Both the position numbers and the translations under genes were made by a program. Of a stretch of DNA of 64,000 nucleotides, positions 1 through 8,894 are shown one piece after another (within the stretch, counting starts at the first letter, position 1; the number at the start of each line of letters is the position of its first letter). The notes below the pieces were generated by a model, which saw only the letters and a program-made list of their open reading frames with translations, was not told the origin of the DNA and searched no databases. The stretch covers positions 6,572,001-6,636,000 of the forward strand of contig NZ_CP092364.2 of assembly GCF_022370755.2 (NCBI RefSeq). The letters are read 5' to 3'. The DNA comes from Mycolicibacterium goodii (GTDB taxonomy: Bacteria; Actinomycetota; Actinomycetes; Mycobacteriales; Mycobacteriaceae).

Positions 1-2
1 TC

Positions 3-386
3 TCGCACGACCTGTCGGTGGTCCGGCACGTGGCCGACCGGGTCACGGTGATGTACCTGGGCCGGATGATCGAGACCGGCCGCACCGAGGACGTCTACCG
101 CAGGCCCGGCCATCCCTACACCGCCGCGCTGATGTCAGCCGCACCGAAACTCGATGCCGCGCAACGGCGCGAGCGGATCCTGCTGACCGGGGAGGTGCCG
201 TCACCGCTGAACCCGCCGTCGGGCTGCCGGTTCCGCACCCGATGCTGGAAGGCGACCGAGGTCTGCGCGCGGACCACTCCGCCCGATGCGCTCGATCCGG
301 TCGCCGACGGCGCCGACGATCTCAGGGTCGCCCACACCGCCGAGTGCCATCATCCGATGCACCGGGCGATGTCGGTCCCGGCGTGA
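3..386 (+). CDS. Peptide/nickel-type ABC transporter ATPase, C-terminal part (cut by left edge)
   Basis: Only the last ~127 residues are present; the reading frame is open from the left edge. The text begins SHDLSVVRHVADRV, which is the H-loop (switch histidine) region of an ABC ATPase. It continues with VMYLGRMIETG and ends in the proline/cysteine-containing tail (PSPLNPPSGCRFRTRC) typical of the oligopeptide/dipeptide (Opp/Dpp) importer ATPases. The protein would energise uptake of peptides or another solute at the inner face of the membrane. Its stop overlaps the GTG of the next gene (GTGA), so it probably heads or belongs to the downstream operon. The Walker motifs lie outside the window, so the substrate cannot be judged. 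Confidence 0.9.
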   Translation, partial: SHDLSVVRHVADRVTVMYLGRMIETGRTEDVYRRPGHPYTAALMSAAPKLDAAQRRERILLTGEVPSPLNPPSGCRFRTRCWKATEVCARTTPPDALDPVADGADDLRVAHTAECHHPMHRAMSVPA

Positions 387-1105
387 GCGCCGCCGGCTAT
401 GCGGTGGTCGCCGCGGCGATCCTGCTGGCGTCGTGCATGCAGGCCTCGATCGGGTTCGGCATGGGCATGCTCGCCGCGCCCGTCGTCGCGATCGTCGATC
501 CGGCGCTGATCCCTGGCACGCTCATCATGCTGGCCACCGCGGTCACGCTGCTGGTGGTGATGCGCGAGCGCGAATCGATCGACCTGTCCGGCACCGGGTG
601 GGCGCTGCTGGGCCGGGTGCCCGGCACGGTCGCCGGTGCGCTGGTGCTGCTGGTGCTGCCCGAGAAGGCACTGGCGGTCGCGCTGGCGGCCGTGGTGCTC
701 GCGGGGGTCGCCGTCACGAGCCTCGGGTGGATACCGGCGCCGCACCGCCGCAATCTCGTGCTCGCCGGCGCCACGTCAGGGCTGCTCGGGACCGCGACCG
801 CGATCGGCGGACCTCCCATGGCGCTGGTGTGGCAGAACAACTCCGGCGCACGGTTGCGCGGCACGATGAGTGGCTTCTTCCTGGTGGGTTCGGTGCTGTC
901 GCTCGCGGTGCTCGCGCTCACCGGCGCCATCGATCGCCACACGCTGGTGATGTTCGCGTTGCTGATCCCCGCCGTGGTCGTCGGTTACGCGTTGTCCCGG
1001 TGGGTCAACCGGCATCTGGACCGCACCCGGCAGCGCCGGACCGCGATCGCGATCTCGACGATCGGTGCGGTGATCCTGATCGCCCGACAGCTGATGGGAG
1101 GCTGA
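383..1105 (+). CDS. TauE/SafE family membrane permease
   Basis: About 240 residues, almost entirely hydrophobic with several predicted membrane spans. The N-terminal segment CMQASIGFGMGMLAAPV and the later GLLGTATAIGGPPMAL repeat are the two related half-motifs of the TauE/SafE (sulfite exporter) family. These proteins move sulfite, sulfonates or other organic anions. The GTG start at 383 overlaps the stop of the ABC ATPase, indicating translational coupling; longer in-frame extension upstream overlaps that gene and was not used. Substrate is unknown. Neighbouring sugar-acid catabolic genes make an organic-acid role possible, but that is inference. Confidence 0.85.
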   Translation: MSAAGYAVVAAAILLASCMQASIGFGMGMLAAPVVAIVDPALIPGTLIMLATAVTLLVVMRERESIDLSGTGWALLGRVPGTVAGALVLLVLPEKALAVALAAVVLAGVAVTSLGWIPAPHRRNLVLAGATSGLLGTATAIGGPPMALVWQNNSGARLRGTMSGFFLVGSVLSLAVLALTGAIDRHTLVMFALLIPAVVVGYALSRWVNRHLDRTRQRRTAIAISTIGAVILIARQLMGG

Positions 1106-1107
1106 GA

Positions 1108-1923
1108 TTGTCCGCCGACGACGTGTCCACCGACAACGCCGTTTCGATGCGCAAGGTGAAATCGGCGGTTCGCACCGTCGAACTGCTCGAGTACCTCGCG
1201 GCGCGCCCGGACCGGCCCGTGCGCATCCGCGAGATCTGCGCGGCGCTTGACATGCCGCGCAGTTCGGCGCACGCACTGCTGCGCACTCTCGTCGCGCAGG
1301 GGTGGGTGCGTTCCGATGACGCGGGCACGCAGTACAGCATCGGGATCCGCGCCCTGCTGGTCGGCACCAGCTATCTGGACACCGATCCGTACCTGCCGCT
1401 GATCGCGCCGTTTCTCGACGATCTGCGCGGTGAGCTCGACGAGACGTTCCATCTCGCGCGCCTCGACGGGCACGACGTCGTCTACCTGGCCACCAGGGAA
1501 TCCCGGCAGTACGTGCGCACCACCAACAAGGTCGGGCGCCGGCTGCCTGCGTACACCACGGCGCTGGGCAAGGCACTGCTGGCCGAGCGGTTCGGCGTGG
1601 ACCTCGACGCGCACATCCCTCAGACGCTGACGCCGTTGACGCCGCACACCATCACCGACCGCGCGGTGCTCGACGCCGCACTCGAGGAGGCGAGGGTGCG
1701 CGGCTATGCCACCGAGCACGAGGAGAACACGGTGGGGACACGGTGTTTCGCGGTCGCCCTGCGGTACCAGCAACCCGCACAGGACGCGATCAGCGCGTCG
1801 GTACCGCTGTCCCGGCTCACACCGGAACGCGAACGCGAGATCGTCGACGCCCTGCGCATGGTGTGCGACAAGGTCTCGCGGGTCGTGCGACCGGTGGCCA
1901 ACGGCGACAAGTGGTTCGCCTGA
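1108..1923 (+). CDS. IclR-family transcriptional regulator
   Basis: About 271 residues. The N-terminus ([18 protein letters not shown], then a helix-turn-helix around [22 protein letters not shown]) is an IclR winged helix. The remainder ([54 protein letters not shown]) matches the IclR effector-binding domain. A TTG at 1108 preceded by GGGAGG was chosen; ATG 1147 is an alternative that still keeps the DNA-binding domain. It lies between the TauE/SafE permease and glucarate dehydratase on the same strand, so it probably controls this sugar-acid operon in response to a pathway metabolite. Confidence 0.9.
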   Translation: MSADDVSTDNAVSMRKVKSAVRTVELLEYLAARPDRPVRIREICAALDMPRSSAHALLRTLVAQGWVRSDDAGTQYSIGIRALLVGTSYLDTDPYLPLIAPFLDDLRGELDETFHLARLDGHDVVYLATRESRQYVRTTNKVGRRLPAYTTALGKALLAERFGVDLDAHIPQTLTPLTPHTITDRAVLDAALEEARVRGYATEHEENTVGTRCFAVALRYQQPAQDAISASVPLSRLTPEREREIVDALRMVCDKVSRVVRPVANGDKWFA

Positions 1924-1948
1924 CCCGCAACGCTTCTCAAGGAGGAAC

Positions 1949-3307
1949 ATGGCACCGCAGACAAGGACCCCCGTGGTCACCGAGATGACCGTGATCCCGA
2001 TCGCGGGGTACGACAGCATGCTGCTCAATCTCAGTGGGGCGCACGGCCCCTACTTCACCAGGAACCTGGTGAAGCTCGTCGATTCCGACGGCAACACCGG
2101 GGTCGGCGAGGTGCCCGGCGGCGAGGCCATCCGCCGGACGCTCGACGACGCGCGGCCACTGGTGGTGGGCCATTCGATCGGTGACCACCACGCCACCCTC
2201 GCGGCCATCCGTGACGCGTTCGCCGACCGGGACCGCGACGGGCGAGGCAGGCAGACCTTCGACCTGCGGGTCACGGTGCACGCCGTCACCGCGGTCGAAT
2301 CGGCGCTGCTGGACCTGCTCGGCAAGCACCTCGGCGTCCCGGTCGCCGCGCTGCTCGGCGACGGTCAGCAGCGGAAGCGCGTGCAGGCGCTCGGCTACCT
2401 GTTCTTCGTGGGTGACCGCAACCGCACCGATCTGCCGTACCGGTCACCCGGCGACGAACCCGCGGGGGCCGACGAATGGCTGCGCATACGCCACGACGAG
2501 GCGTTGTCACCCGATGCCGTGGTCCGGTTGGCCGAGGCCGCCCGGGCACGGTACGGGTTCCGCGATTTCAAATTGAAGGGTGGTGTGCTGCCCGCCGCCG
2601 ACGAGGCCAAGGCCGTCACCGCGCTGGCCGAACGGTTCCCCGACGCGCGGATCACCCTGGACCCGAACGGGGGTTGGCTGCTGCGCGACGCGATCGCTAC
2701 CTGTAGGCAGCTCACCGATGTGCTGGCCTACGCCGAGGATCCGGTCGGCCCGGAGGGCACGTTCTCGGGGCGCGAGGTGATGGCCGAGTTCAAACGCGCC
2801 ACGGGACTGCCGACCGCCACCAACATGATCGCCACGGACTGGCGCGAACTGGGCCACGCGATCCGCGCAGGTGCCGTCGACATCCCGCTGGCCGACCCGC
2901 ATTTCTGGACCATGAACGGCTCGGTGCGCGTCGCGGCCCTGTGCGACGCGTGGGGCCTCACCTGGGGTTCGCACTCCAACAACCACTTCGACGTGTCGCT
3001 GGCGATGTTCACCCACGTCGCGGCCGCGGCGCCCGGTGACATCACGGCGATCGACACCCATTGGATCTGGCAGGACGGCCAACGTATCACCAAGCGGCCG
3101 TTCGAGATCGTCGACGGATACCTCGACGTGCCCGCCACCCCGGGACTCGGGGTCGAGCTCGACGACCAACGCGTCGCGGCCGCGCACGAGCTCTATCTGG
3201 CCGAGGGACTCGGCGCGCGCGACGACTCCGTGGCCATGCAGTACCTGATCCCCGGCTGGACGTTCGACCCCAAACGCCCGGCATTGCAACGTGATCGAAG
3301 GAACTGA
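1949..3307 (+). CDS. gudD: Glucarate dehydratase (enolase superfamily)
   Basis: 452 residues, the usual length for GudD. It would dehydrate D-glucarate (or L-idarate) to 5-dehydro-4-deoxy-glucarate in the cytoplasm. Hallmarks are visible: KLKGG with K208 and K210, metal ligands in LDPNGGW (D238, N240) and AYAEDP (E263, D264), N292 in TNMIATDW, and the catalytic histidine region [16 protein letters not shown] (H342). A strong GGAGGAAC ribosome site precedes ATG 1949. It is followed closely by a 2-hydroxyacid dehydrogenase. No KdgD or aldolase gene for the next glucarate step is seen here, so the pathway may be completed elsewhere or the substrate may differ. Confidence 0.88.
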   Translation: MAPQTRTPVVTEMTVIPIAGYDSMLLNLSGAHGPYFTRNLVKLVDSDGNTGVGEVPGGEAIRRTLDDARPLVVGHSIGDHHATLAAIRDAFADRDRDGRGRQTFDLRVTVHAVTAVESALLDLLGKHLGVPVAALLGDGQQRKRVQALGYLFFVGDRNRTDLPYRSPGDEPAGADEWLRIRHDEALSPDAVVRLAEAARARYGFRDFKLKGGVLPAADEAKAVTALAERFPDARITLDPNGGWLLRDAIATCRQLTDVLAYAEDPVGPEGTFSGREVMAEFKRATGLPTATNMIATDWRELGHAIRAGAVDIPLADPHFWTMNGSVRVAALCDAWGLTWGSHSNNHFDVSLAMFTHVAAAAPGDITAIDTHWIWQDGQRITKRPFEIVDGYLDVPATPGLGVELDDQRVAAAHELYLAEGLGARDDSVAMQYLIPGWTFDPKRPALQRDRRN

Positions 3308-3311
3308 CGGT

Positions 3312-4310
3312 ATGCACGTCCTTGTTGCCGACACCCACCTGGTACCGCACCGGGCCCGGCTGGAGGCCGCCCTGCCCGCCGGGACCACGATCTGCTGGCG
3401 CGAACCAGGCGACACCCTCGACGATCTACCCGACGCCGAGGTCTACGTCGGCAGCCGGTTCACCGCGCAGATGGCGGCGGTGGCGGACCGGCTGCGGCTC
3501 ATCCACGTCAACGGCGCGGGCACCGACAAGATCGACTTCGCGCATCTTCGACCGGACATCCTGGTGGCCAACACCTTCCACCACGAGCAGTCCATCGCCG
3601 AGTACATCGCCGGTGCCGCGGTGCTGCTGCGCAGGGACTTCCTGGCGCAGGACCGTGCGCTGCGCTCGGGTCGGTGGGCGACCCCCGGCTACGACCGGCA
3701 GATCCCACAGCCCCGCACACTGCAGGGCGCCCGCGTCGGCTACATCGGATTCGGCCACATCGGCCGGACCAGCTGGGAACTGTTGCGCGCCTTCGGCGCC
3801 GAGGCCGTCGCCGTCACCGGCAGCGGCCGGGTGGACGCGGCCGCCGAGGGGCTCAGATGGGCCGGCGGCACCGGCAGGCTGATGGCGCTCATGGCCGAAT
3901 CCAACGTGGTCGTGGTGTGCGCACCGCTCACCGAGCGCACGGTCGGCATGATCGGGGCCGACGAACTGCGGGCACTGGGCCCCACCGGGGTGCTGATCAA
4001 CGTCGGCAGGGGACCTCTCGTGGTCGAATCAGCGCTCTACGAGGCGTTGTCGACGGGCGGTGTCGCCGCCGCGGCGCTCGACGTGTGGTACCGCTACCCA
4101 GATGCCACAGGGCAGGGCAGACCGGCTGATCTGCCGTTCCACACGCTGCCCAATGTGCTGATGACACCGCACGTCTCCGGCGTCACGGCGAACACGTTCG
4201 CCGGACGGGCCGACGACATCGCGGCCAACATCACCCGCCTGCACCGCGGCCAACCGCTGCACAACCTGGTGACCGCGGCGGTCCGTCAGTCCGGGCACCA
4301 GTTGTCGTAA
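3312..4310 (+). CDS. D-2-hydroxyacid dehydrogenase, NAD-binding
   Basis: 332 residues with the phosphoglycerate/formate dehydrogenase fold. Visible are the NAD-binding GYIGFGHIGRTSWELL (GxGxxG), the substrate/NAD segment LINVGRGPLVVESAL, and the C-terminal catalytic region MTPHVSGVTANTF. It would reduce a 2-oxo acid or oxidise a D-2-hydroxy acid in the cytoplasm. Start ATG 3312 follows GAAGGAAC, only a few bases after the gudD stop, so the two genes are one transcript. Context suggests action on a hexarate-derived oxo acid or related hydroxy acid. The 3' end overlaps the convergent OHCU-like gene by 25 bases. Confidence 0.88.
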   Translation: MHVLVADTHLVPHRARLEAALPAGTTICWREPGDTLDDLPDAEVYVGSRFTAQMAAVADRLRLIHVNGAGTDKIDFAHLRPDILVANTFHHEQSIAEYIAGAAVLLRRDFLAQDRALRSGRWATPGYDRQIPQPRTLQGARVGYIGFGHIGRTSWELLRAFGAEAVAVTGSGRVDAAAEGLRWAGGTGRLMALMAESNVVVVCAPLTERTVGMIGADELRALGPTGVLINVGRGPLVVESALYEALSTGGVAAAALDVWYRYPDATGQGRPADLPFHTLPNVLMTPHVSGVTANTFAGRADDIAANITRLHRGQPLHNLVTAAVRQSGHQLS

Positions 4311-4813
4311 CCGCCCTCGGGACCCAGCATGCGCTCCAAGCGTGTGCGGTTGATCCGCGAGAGTTCGTTGCGGACCACCTTGCGCTCGGTGTCGGAATCG
4401 TTGTGCAACCGCAGCTCCACGGCTGCGAGCACGTCGCGCGCGCACGAGTCGCCGACGTGCATCACGAAGCCGAAGCCGAACCGGTCGCGGTACCGGTTGG
4501 CGGCCCGATCCAGCTCTGCCATCACCGTCGCCTCGTCGTCCCACACCGCGCACTGCTCGGCGCGGGACTTCATGCTGCGGGGGCGGCTGCCCACACACGG
4601 GTAGGCCTGGAGCAGGATCTCGTCGATCGATTCCTCACCCAGGCTGAACAGGACCGCGTCGGCCCGCCGGAACAGCGACTCGTGATCCGGATACGGACGG
4701 CCCCGCGCGAGGTCGGTGGCCAAGGTCACGCTGCAGCAACACTCGTACACCGCATGCACGGCCCGGCGCAGCGGCAATGCGTTGTACGCCTCAAGCCCCA
4801 TGCCCTGATGCAT
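4286..4813 (-). CDS. OHCU decarboxylase-like protein with altered catalytic motif
   Basis: About 175 residues resembling 2-oxo-4-hydroxy-4-carboxy-5-ureidoimidazoline (OHCU) decarboxylase of the urate-to-allantoin route. The start (GLEAYNALP), the central SRAEQCAVW and the C-terminal NELSRINRTRLERML fit the family's all-helical fold. The family's catalytic His-Pro motif (HPxxG) reads AYPCVG here, so the histidine is replaced by tyrosine (Y71), while the glutamate in AEQ (E86) remains. No urate oxidase or HIU hydrolase gene is nearby. The protein may therefore catalyse something else or be inactive. The start is uncertain (ATG 4813, ATG 4801 or GTG 4819). Confidence 0.7.
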   Translation of the reverse strand: MHQGMGLEAYNALPLRRAVHAVYECCCSVTLATDLARGRPYPDHESLFRRADAVLFSLGEESIDEILLQAYPCVGSRPRSMKSRAEQCAVWDDEATVMAELDRAANRYRDRFGFGFVMHVGDSCARDVLAAVELRLHNDSDTERKVVRNELSRINRTRLERMLGPEGGYDNWCPD

Positions 4814-4879
4814 CAACACACGTCGATCATCAGAGCCGCATTCGACAGCGGCGTTACGGTGTGTTAATTGCAGGCTAAA

Positions 4880-5368
4880 TCAGTGGCCGGAGCTCTTGAA
4901 CCGCTCGATCGAGCGCTGCAGTTCGGCCTCGGCCTCGGCGCGCCCCACCCAGTCGGCGGTGTTGACGAACTTGCCGGGCTCAAGGTCCTTGTAGTGCACG
5001 AAGAAGTGTTTGATGGCGTCGAGTTCGAACTGCGAGACGTCACCGACATCCTGGATGTGGTCCCAGCGGGGATCGCCGGCCGGGACGCACAGCAGCTTGT
5101 CGTCGCCGCCGGCCTCGTCGGTCATCTTGAACATCGCGACCGGGCGCGCCTCGACGATGCAGCCCGGGAACACCGACTCGGTCAGCAGCACCAGCGCGTC
5201 CAGCGGATCGCCGTCCTCACCGAGGGTGTTCTCGAAGAACCCGTAGTCGGTCGGGTAGCCCATCGGGGTGTACAGGTAGCGATCGAGCTTGACCCGGCCG
5301 GTCTCGTGATCCACCTCGTACTTGTTGCGTGAACCCTTCGGGATCTCGATGACGACGTCGAACTCCAC
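4880..5368 (-). CDS. ppa: Inorganic pyrophosphatase
   Basis: 162 residues, the standard size of mycobacterial family I PPase. It hydrolyses pyrophosphate to phosphate, pulling biosynthetic reactions forward in the cytoplasm. The GTG start gives [21 protein letters not shown], matching the usual family N-terminus, and is preceded by GAAGGAG. Metal-binding aspartates occur in GDPLDALVL and [13 protein letters not shown] longer open frame extends upstream but lacks family similarity. It faces dacB across a short divergent promoter region. Confidence 0.97.
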   Translation of the reverse strand: MEFDVVIEIPKGSRNKYEVDHETGRVKLDRYLYTPMGYPTDYGFFENTLGEDGDPLDALVLLTESVFPGCIVEARPVAMFKMTDEAGGDDKLLCVPAGDPRWDHIQDVGDVSQFELDAIKHFFVHYKDLEPGKFVNTADWVGRAEAEAELQRSIERFKSSGH

Positions 5369-5509
5369 CGTCGCGGCTCCTTCGCATGTGCAATCAGTCG
5401 GGGTCGTCTTCTCGACGACGCGGGGGCGACCCCGCCGGGCCAACCTTAGATGAGCGATAGGCTGACGCGCAGGGGTGGCTCACCAAGGTCGATCGAGAGC
5501 AGGGGAAGT

Positions 5510-6892
5510 ATGCGGCCCACTCGGTGGAGACGGTCCACCCACGTGGCGGTAGGAGTTGCGATTCTCGCGCTCGTCGTCGCCGTCGTCGCGGCCGCGGCGC
5601 TGTTCACCGGCCAGCGGTCCGACGCGGCCTCGGCCGTGCGGCAGGCGCCACCGCCTGCGACCGCCGATCCGGGGGTGGTCCCGGTCGACGTCTCCGCTCC
5701 CACGCCGACGCGCCGCGGCCTGTCGGCGGCCCTGGCAGCCGCGCTGGCCAACCCTGATCTCGGCCTGATCACGGGTCGCATCACCGACGCCGACACGGGA
5801 TCCGAACTGTGGGAACAGGGTGCGCGTGTGCCGATGCAGCCCGCATCGGTCAACAAGGTGCTCACGACCGCGGCCGCACTGCTCACCCTCGACCGAGACG
5901 CGCGGCTCACCACCACCGTGGTCGCGGCCGACGACCAACCCGGTCTGGTGGTGCTGCGCGGCGGCGGTGACACGACGCTGTCGGCCGCACCCGATGGCAC
6001 CGACACCTGGTACAAGGGCGCGGCCCGCATCAGTGAGCTCGCCGATCAGGTGCGCCAGAGCGGCGTCCGGGTCACCCGGGTCCGCGTCGACACCAGTGCC
6101 TACAGCGGCCCGACGATGGCTCCCGGCTGGGATCCGGCCGACATCGACGGCGGCGACATCGCCCCGATCGAATCGGTGATGCTGGACGGCGGTCGCACGC
6201 AGCCCACGACGGTGGAATCGCGGCGGTCGACGAGCCCGGCGCTCGACGCGGGGCGGGCGCTGGCCGCGGCACTCGGCGTCGAACCGGAATCGGTCACGCT
6301 GTTGCCGTCGGGCATCAGCGGTGGCACCACGATCGCCGAGGTGCATTCGGCGCCGCTCATCGAACGGCTGCGGCAGATGATGAACGACTCGGACAACGTG
6401 ATGGCCGAGTCGATCGCCCGCGAGGTCGCCGAGGCGCTGAACCGGCCGCAGAGTTTCGAGGGTGCCGTCGGCGCCGTGCTGACACAGCTGAGATCGGTGG
6501 GCATCGACACCTCGGGCGCCAAGCTCGTCGACTCCAGCGGGCTCTCGGTCGACAACCGGCTGACCGCGCTTACCCTCGATGAGGTGGTCAACGCCGCTGC
6601 CGGTCATTCCCGGCCCGCCCTGCGGCCGCTGGTCGATCTGCTGCCGATCGCCGGTGGCAGCGGCACCCTGTCCAACCGCTACCTGGACACCGAGGAGGGA
6701 CGCGCCGCCGCGGGCTGGCTGCGCGCCAAGACCGGATCGTTGACCGGAACCAACGCGCTCGCCGGCATCGTCACCGACCGCAGTGGACGGGTGCTGACGT
6801 TCGCCCTGATCTCCAACAACGCCGGGCCGACGGGGCGCACCGCGATCGACGCGCTGGCCTCGGTGCTGCGCACCTGTGGATGCGCCGCATGA
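5510..6892 (+). CDS. dacB: D-alanyl-D-alanine carboxypeptidase/endopeptidase, PBP4 (DacB) family
   Basis: 460 residues. An N-terminal hydrophobic segment (about residues 9-28, VAVGVAILALVVAVVAAAAL) anchors or exports the protein. The penicillin-binding triad is complete: SVNK (S113), SDN (S294) and KTG (K407). It trims or cross-link-cleaves peptidoglycan peptides outside the membrane and would be inhibited by beta-lactams. ATG 5510 follows AGGGGAAG and was preferred to an upstream in-frame ATG at 5450. It ends in an ATGA overlap with the next gene, and corresponds to Rv3627c by gene order. Confidence 0.93.
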   Translation: MRPTRWRRSTHVAVGVAILALVVAVVAAAALFTGQRSDAASAVRQAPPPATADPGVVPVDVSAPTPTRRGLSAALAAALANPDLGLITGRITDADTGSELWEQGARVPMQPASVNKVLTTAAALLTLDRDARLTTTVVAADDQPGLVVLRGGGDTTLSAAPDGTDTWYKGAARISELADQVRQSGVRVTRVRVDTSAYSGPTMAPGWDPADIDGGDIAPIESVMLDGGRTQPTTVESRRSTSPALDAGRALAAALGVEPESVTLLPSGISGGTTIAEVHSAPLIERLRQMMNDSDNVMAESIAREVAEALNRPQSFEGAVGAVLTQLRSVGIDTSGAKLVDSSGLSVDNRLTALTLDEVVNAAAGHSRPALRPLVDLLPIAGGSGTLSNRYLDTEEGRAAAGWLRAKTGSLTGTNALAGIVTDRSGRVLTFALISNNAGPTGRTAIDALASVLRTCGCAA

Positions 6893-7956
6893 GCCGCCCG
6901 ACGATGACCGCGGGCCGCGCCGTCGACTGGGAGTTCGCCGCCACCGTGGGCGCCAAGCTCGCTCGACCGGAACCGCCCGCCACCGACTACACGCGCAGGC
7001 AGGCCATCGAACAGCTCTCCGACAGCGCAAGGGCCGCCGAACTGCCGGTCCGCGAGGTCACGGGCCTCAACGAGGGTGCCGAGGTGCCCGAGGCCCGTGT
7101 TGTCGACCGCCCAGCGTGGATCCGGGCGGCCACACGGTCGATGCGTGTCATGACCACGGGCGGCGAGATCGGGGAGAACACCGCGAACGGCCACAAGCCG
7201 GGGTTCATCACCGGACGCGTGACCGGCGCACAGACCGGGGCCGTGCTGGCCTTCGTCTCGTCGGGCATCTTGGGCCAGTACGACCCGTTCGGCCCCGACG
7301 GTGGTGAACTGCTGCTGGTGTACCCCAACGTGATCTCGGTGGAGCGCCAACTGCGCGTCGCGCCTGCCGATTTCCGGCTGTGGGTGTGCCTGCACGAGGT
7401 CACCCACCGTGTGCAGTTCCGCGCCAACCCGTGGTTGGCCGACCATATGTCGCAGGCGCTGGCGATCCTCACCCAGGACGCGGGAGACGACGTCGCCGCA
7501 CTGGCGGGGCGGCTCGCACAGTACGTGCGCGATCAGCGCAACGGCGCTGCGCCCGAACCGAACTCGACGGGAATCCTGGGTCTGATGCGCGCGGTTCAGG
7601 CCGAACCGCAGCGCCGCGCGCTCGACCAGTTGCTGGTGCTCGGCACGCTGCTGGAGGGGCACGCCGATCACGTCATGGACGCGGTGGGGCCCGCCGTGGT
7701 GCCGACGGTCGGCACGATCCGGCGCCGCTTCGACGAGCGTCGCCAACGCAAACAGCCACCGCTGCAGCGCATCGTGCGCGCGCTGCTCGGTTTCGACGCC
7801 AAGCTCAGTCAGTACACCCGCGGCAAGGCGTTCGTCGACCACGTGGTGTCCACGGTGGGGATGCAACGGTTCAACACCGTGTGGACGAACGCCGAAACAC
7901 TGCCGCTGCCAACCGAGATCGACGAACCGCAACGATGGATCGATCGCGTGCTGTAG
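6889..7956 (+). CDS. Zinc-dependent metalloprotease, DUF2342 / F420-associated family
   Basis: 355 residues. The sequence carries HEVTH at residues 169-173 (HExxH zinc motif) followed by RVQF, and GHADHVMDAVG further on, which probably supplies a third ligand. This matches the actinobacterial family called putative hydrolase/coenzyme F420 biosynthesis-associated (DUF2342, Rv3626c). No experimental substrate is known to me. The start overlaps dacB (ATGA) and the 3' end overlaps tilS by 22 bases, a tight conserved operon. No signal peptide is obvious. Confidence 0.85.
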   Translation: MSRPTMTAGRAVDWEFAATVGAKLARPEPPATDYTRRQAIEQLSDSARAAELPVREVTGLNEGAEVPEARVVDRPAWIRAATRSMRVMTTGGEIGENTANGHKPGFITGRVTGAQTGAVLAFVSSGILGQYDPFGPDGGELLLVYPNVISVERQLRVAPADFRLWVCLHEVTHRVQFRANPWLADHMSQALAILTQDAGDDVAALAGRLAQYVRDQRNGAAPEPNSTGILGLMRAVQAEPQRRALDQLLVLGTLLEGHADHVMDAVGPAVVPTVGTIRRRFDERRQRKQPPLQRIVRALLGFDAKLSQYTRGKAFVDHVVSTVGMQRFNTVWTNAETLPLPTEIDEPQRWIDRVL

Positions 7957-8894
7957 CAACGCTGCGGCGGACGGTGGCCGAGTTCGCAGCGCAGGTCGAG
8001 GGTGAGCACTGGTGTGTGGCGCTGTCGGGTGGGCCGGACTCGTTGGCGCTCACGGCGACGGCCGCGGCCGAGCGGCCCACCGTCGCGCTTATCGTCGACC
8101 ACGGACTGCAGGCCGGCTCCCGGGCAGTGGCCGAAACCGCCCGTCAACAGGCGCTGTCCGTTGGATGTGTTGCGGCACAGATCATCCCGGTGGTGGTCGG
8201 TCGTTCCGGGGGGCCGGAGGCCGCGGCACGAAAGGCGCGCTACACCGCGTTGCGCGCCGCGCGGGACGGCGCACCGGTGCTGTTGGGCCACACCCTGGAC
8301 GATCAGGCCGAGACCGTGCTGCTGGGGCTCGCACGTGGGTCCGGCCCGCGGTCCATCGCAGGCATGCGTCCGCACGATCCGCCGTGGCACCGGCCGTTTC
8401 TGGGCATCCGCCGCGCCGTCACCCACGCCGCGTGCGACGAACTGGGCCTCAAACCCTGGCACGATCCGCACAACTTCGAACCGCGCTTCACCAGGACCCG
8501 GCTGCGTCTCGACGTGCTGCCGCTGCTCGAGGAGGTACTCGGCGGGGGCGTCGCGGAGGCGCTGGCGCGCACCGCGACCGCGTTGCGCGAGGACACCGAC
8601 ACGTTGGATCAGATCGCGCAGCAGGCCCTCGACGCCGCGCAGACACCGACGCCGGGTCTCGCCGTGCCGGTGCTGGCGGACCTTCCCGACGCCGTGCGGC
8701 GCCGCGTGATCCGCGCCTGGCTTCTGGTCAACGGCGGCACCGACCTGACCGACGTCCAGATCCGCGGCGTCGACCGGTTGGTCACGGCGTGGCGCGGGCA
8801 GGGCGGTGTCGCGGTCGGTTCGAACCTGAGCAGGCAACGCTTGTTCGTGGGCCGCCGCAATTGCGAGTTGGTGCTCTATGCCGAGCCGGTGTGA
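7935..8894 (+). CDS. tilS: tRNA(Ile)-lysidine synthase
   Basis: 319 residues. The N-type ATP pyrophosphatase loop SGGPDS is at residues 31-36, followed by VALIVDHGLQ and GHTLDDQAETVLLGLARGSG. The enzyme converts the wobble cytidine of the CAU anticodon of tRNA-Ile2 to lysidine, which is essential for AUA decoding. Start ATG 7935 lies inside the preceding protease gene. In M. tuberculosis the next gene is hpt; here a 9 kb island separates them, and the tilS 3' end overlaps the convergent tandem CMD gene by 19 bases. Confidence 0.94.
   Translation: MDRSRAVATLRRTVAEFAAQVEGEHWCVALSGGPDSLALTATAAAERPTVALIVDHGLQAGSRAVAETARQQALSVGCVAAQIIPVVVGRSGGPEAAARKARYTALRAARDGAPVLLGHTLDDQAETVLLGLARGSGPRSIAGMRPHDPPWHRPFLGIRRAVTHAACDELGLKPWHDPHNFEPRFTRTRLRLDVLPLLEEVLGGGVAEALARTATALREDTDTLDQIAQQALDAAQTPTPGLAVPVLADLPDAVRRRVIRAWLLVNGGTDLTDVQIRGVDRLVTAWRGQGGVAVGSNLSRQRLFVGRRNCELVLYAEPV

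Noticed and set aside
286..1107. Upstream extension of the IclR reading frame over the TauE/SafE gene
   Set aside because: Arg-rich out-of-frame text; the IclR domain begins after 1108 with a proper ribosome site.
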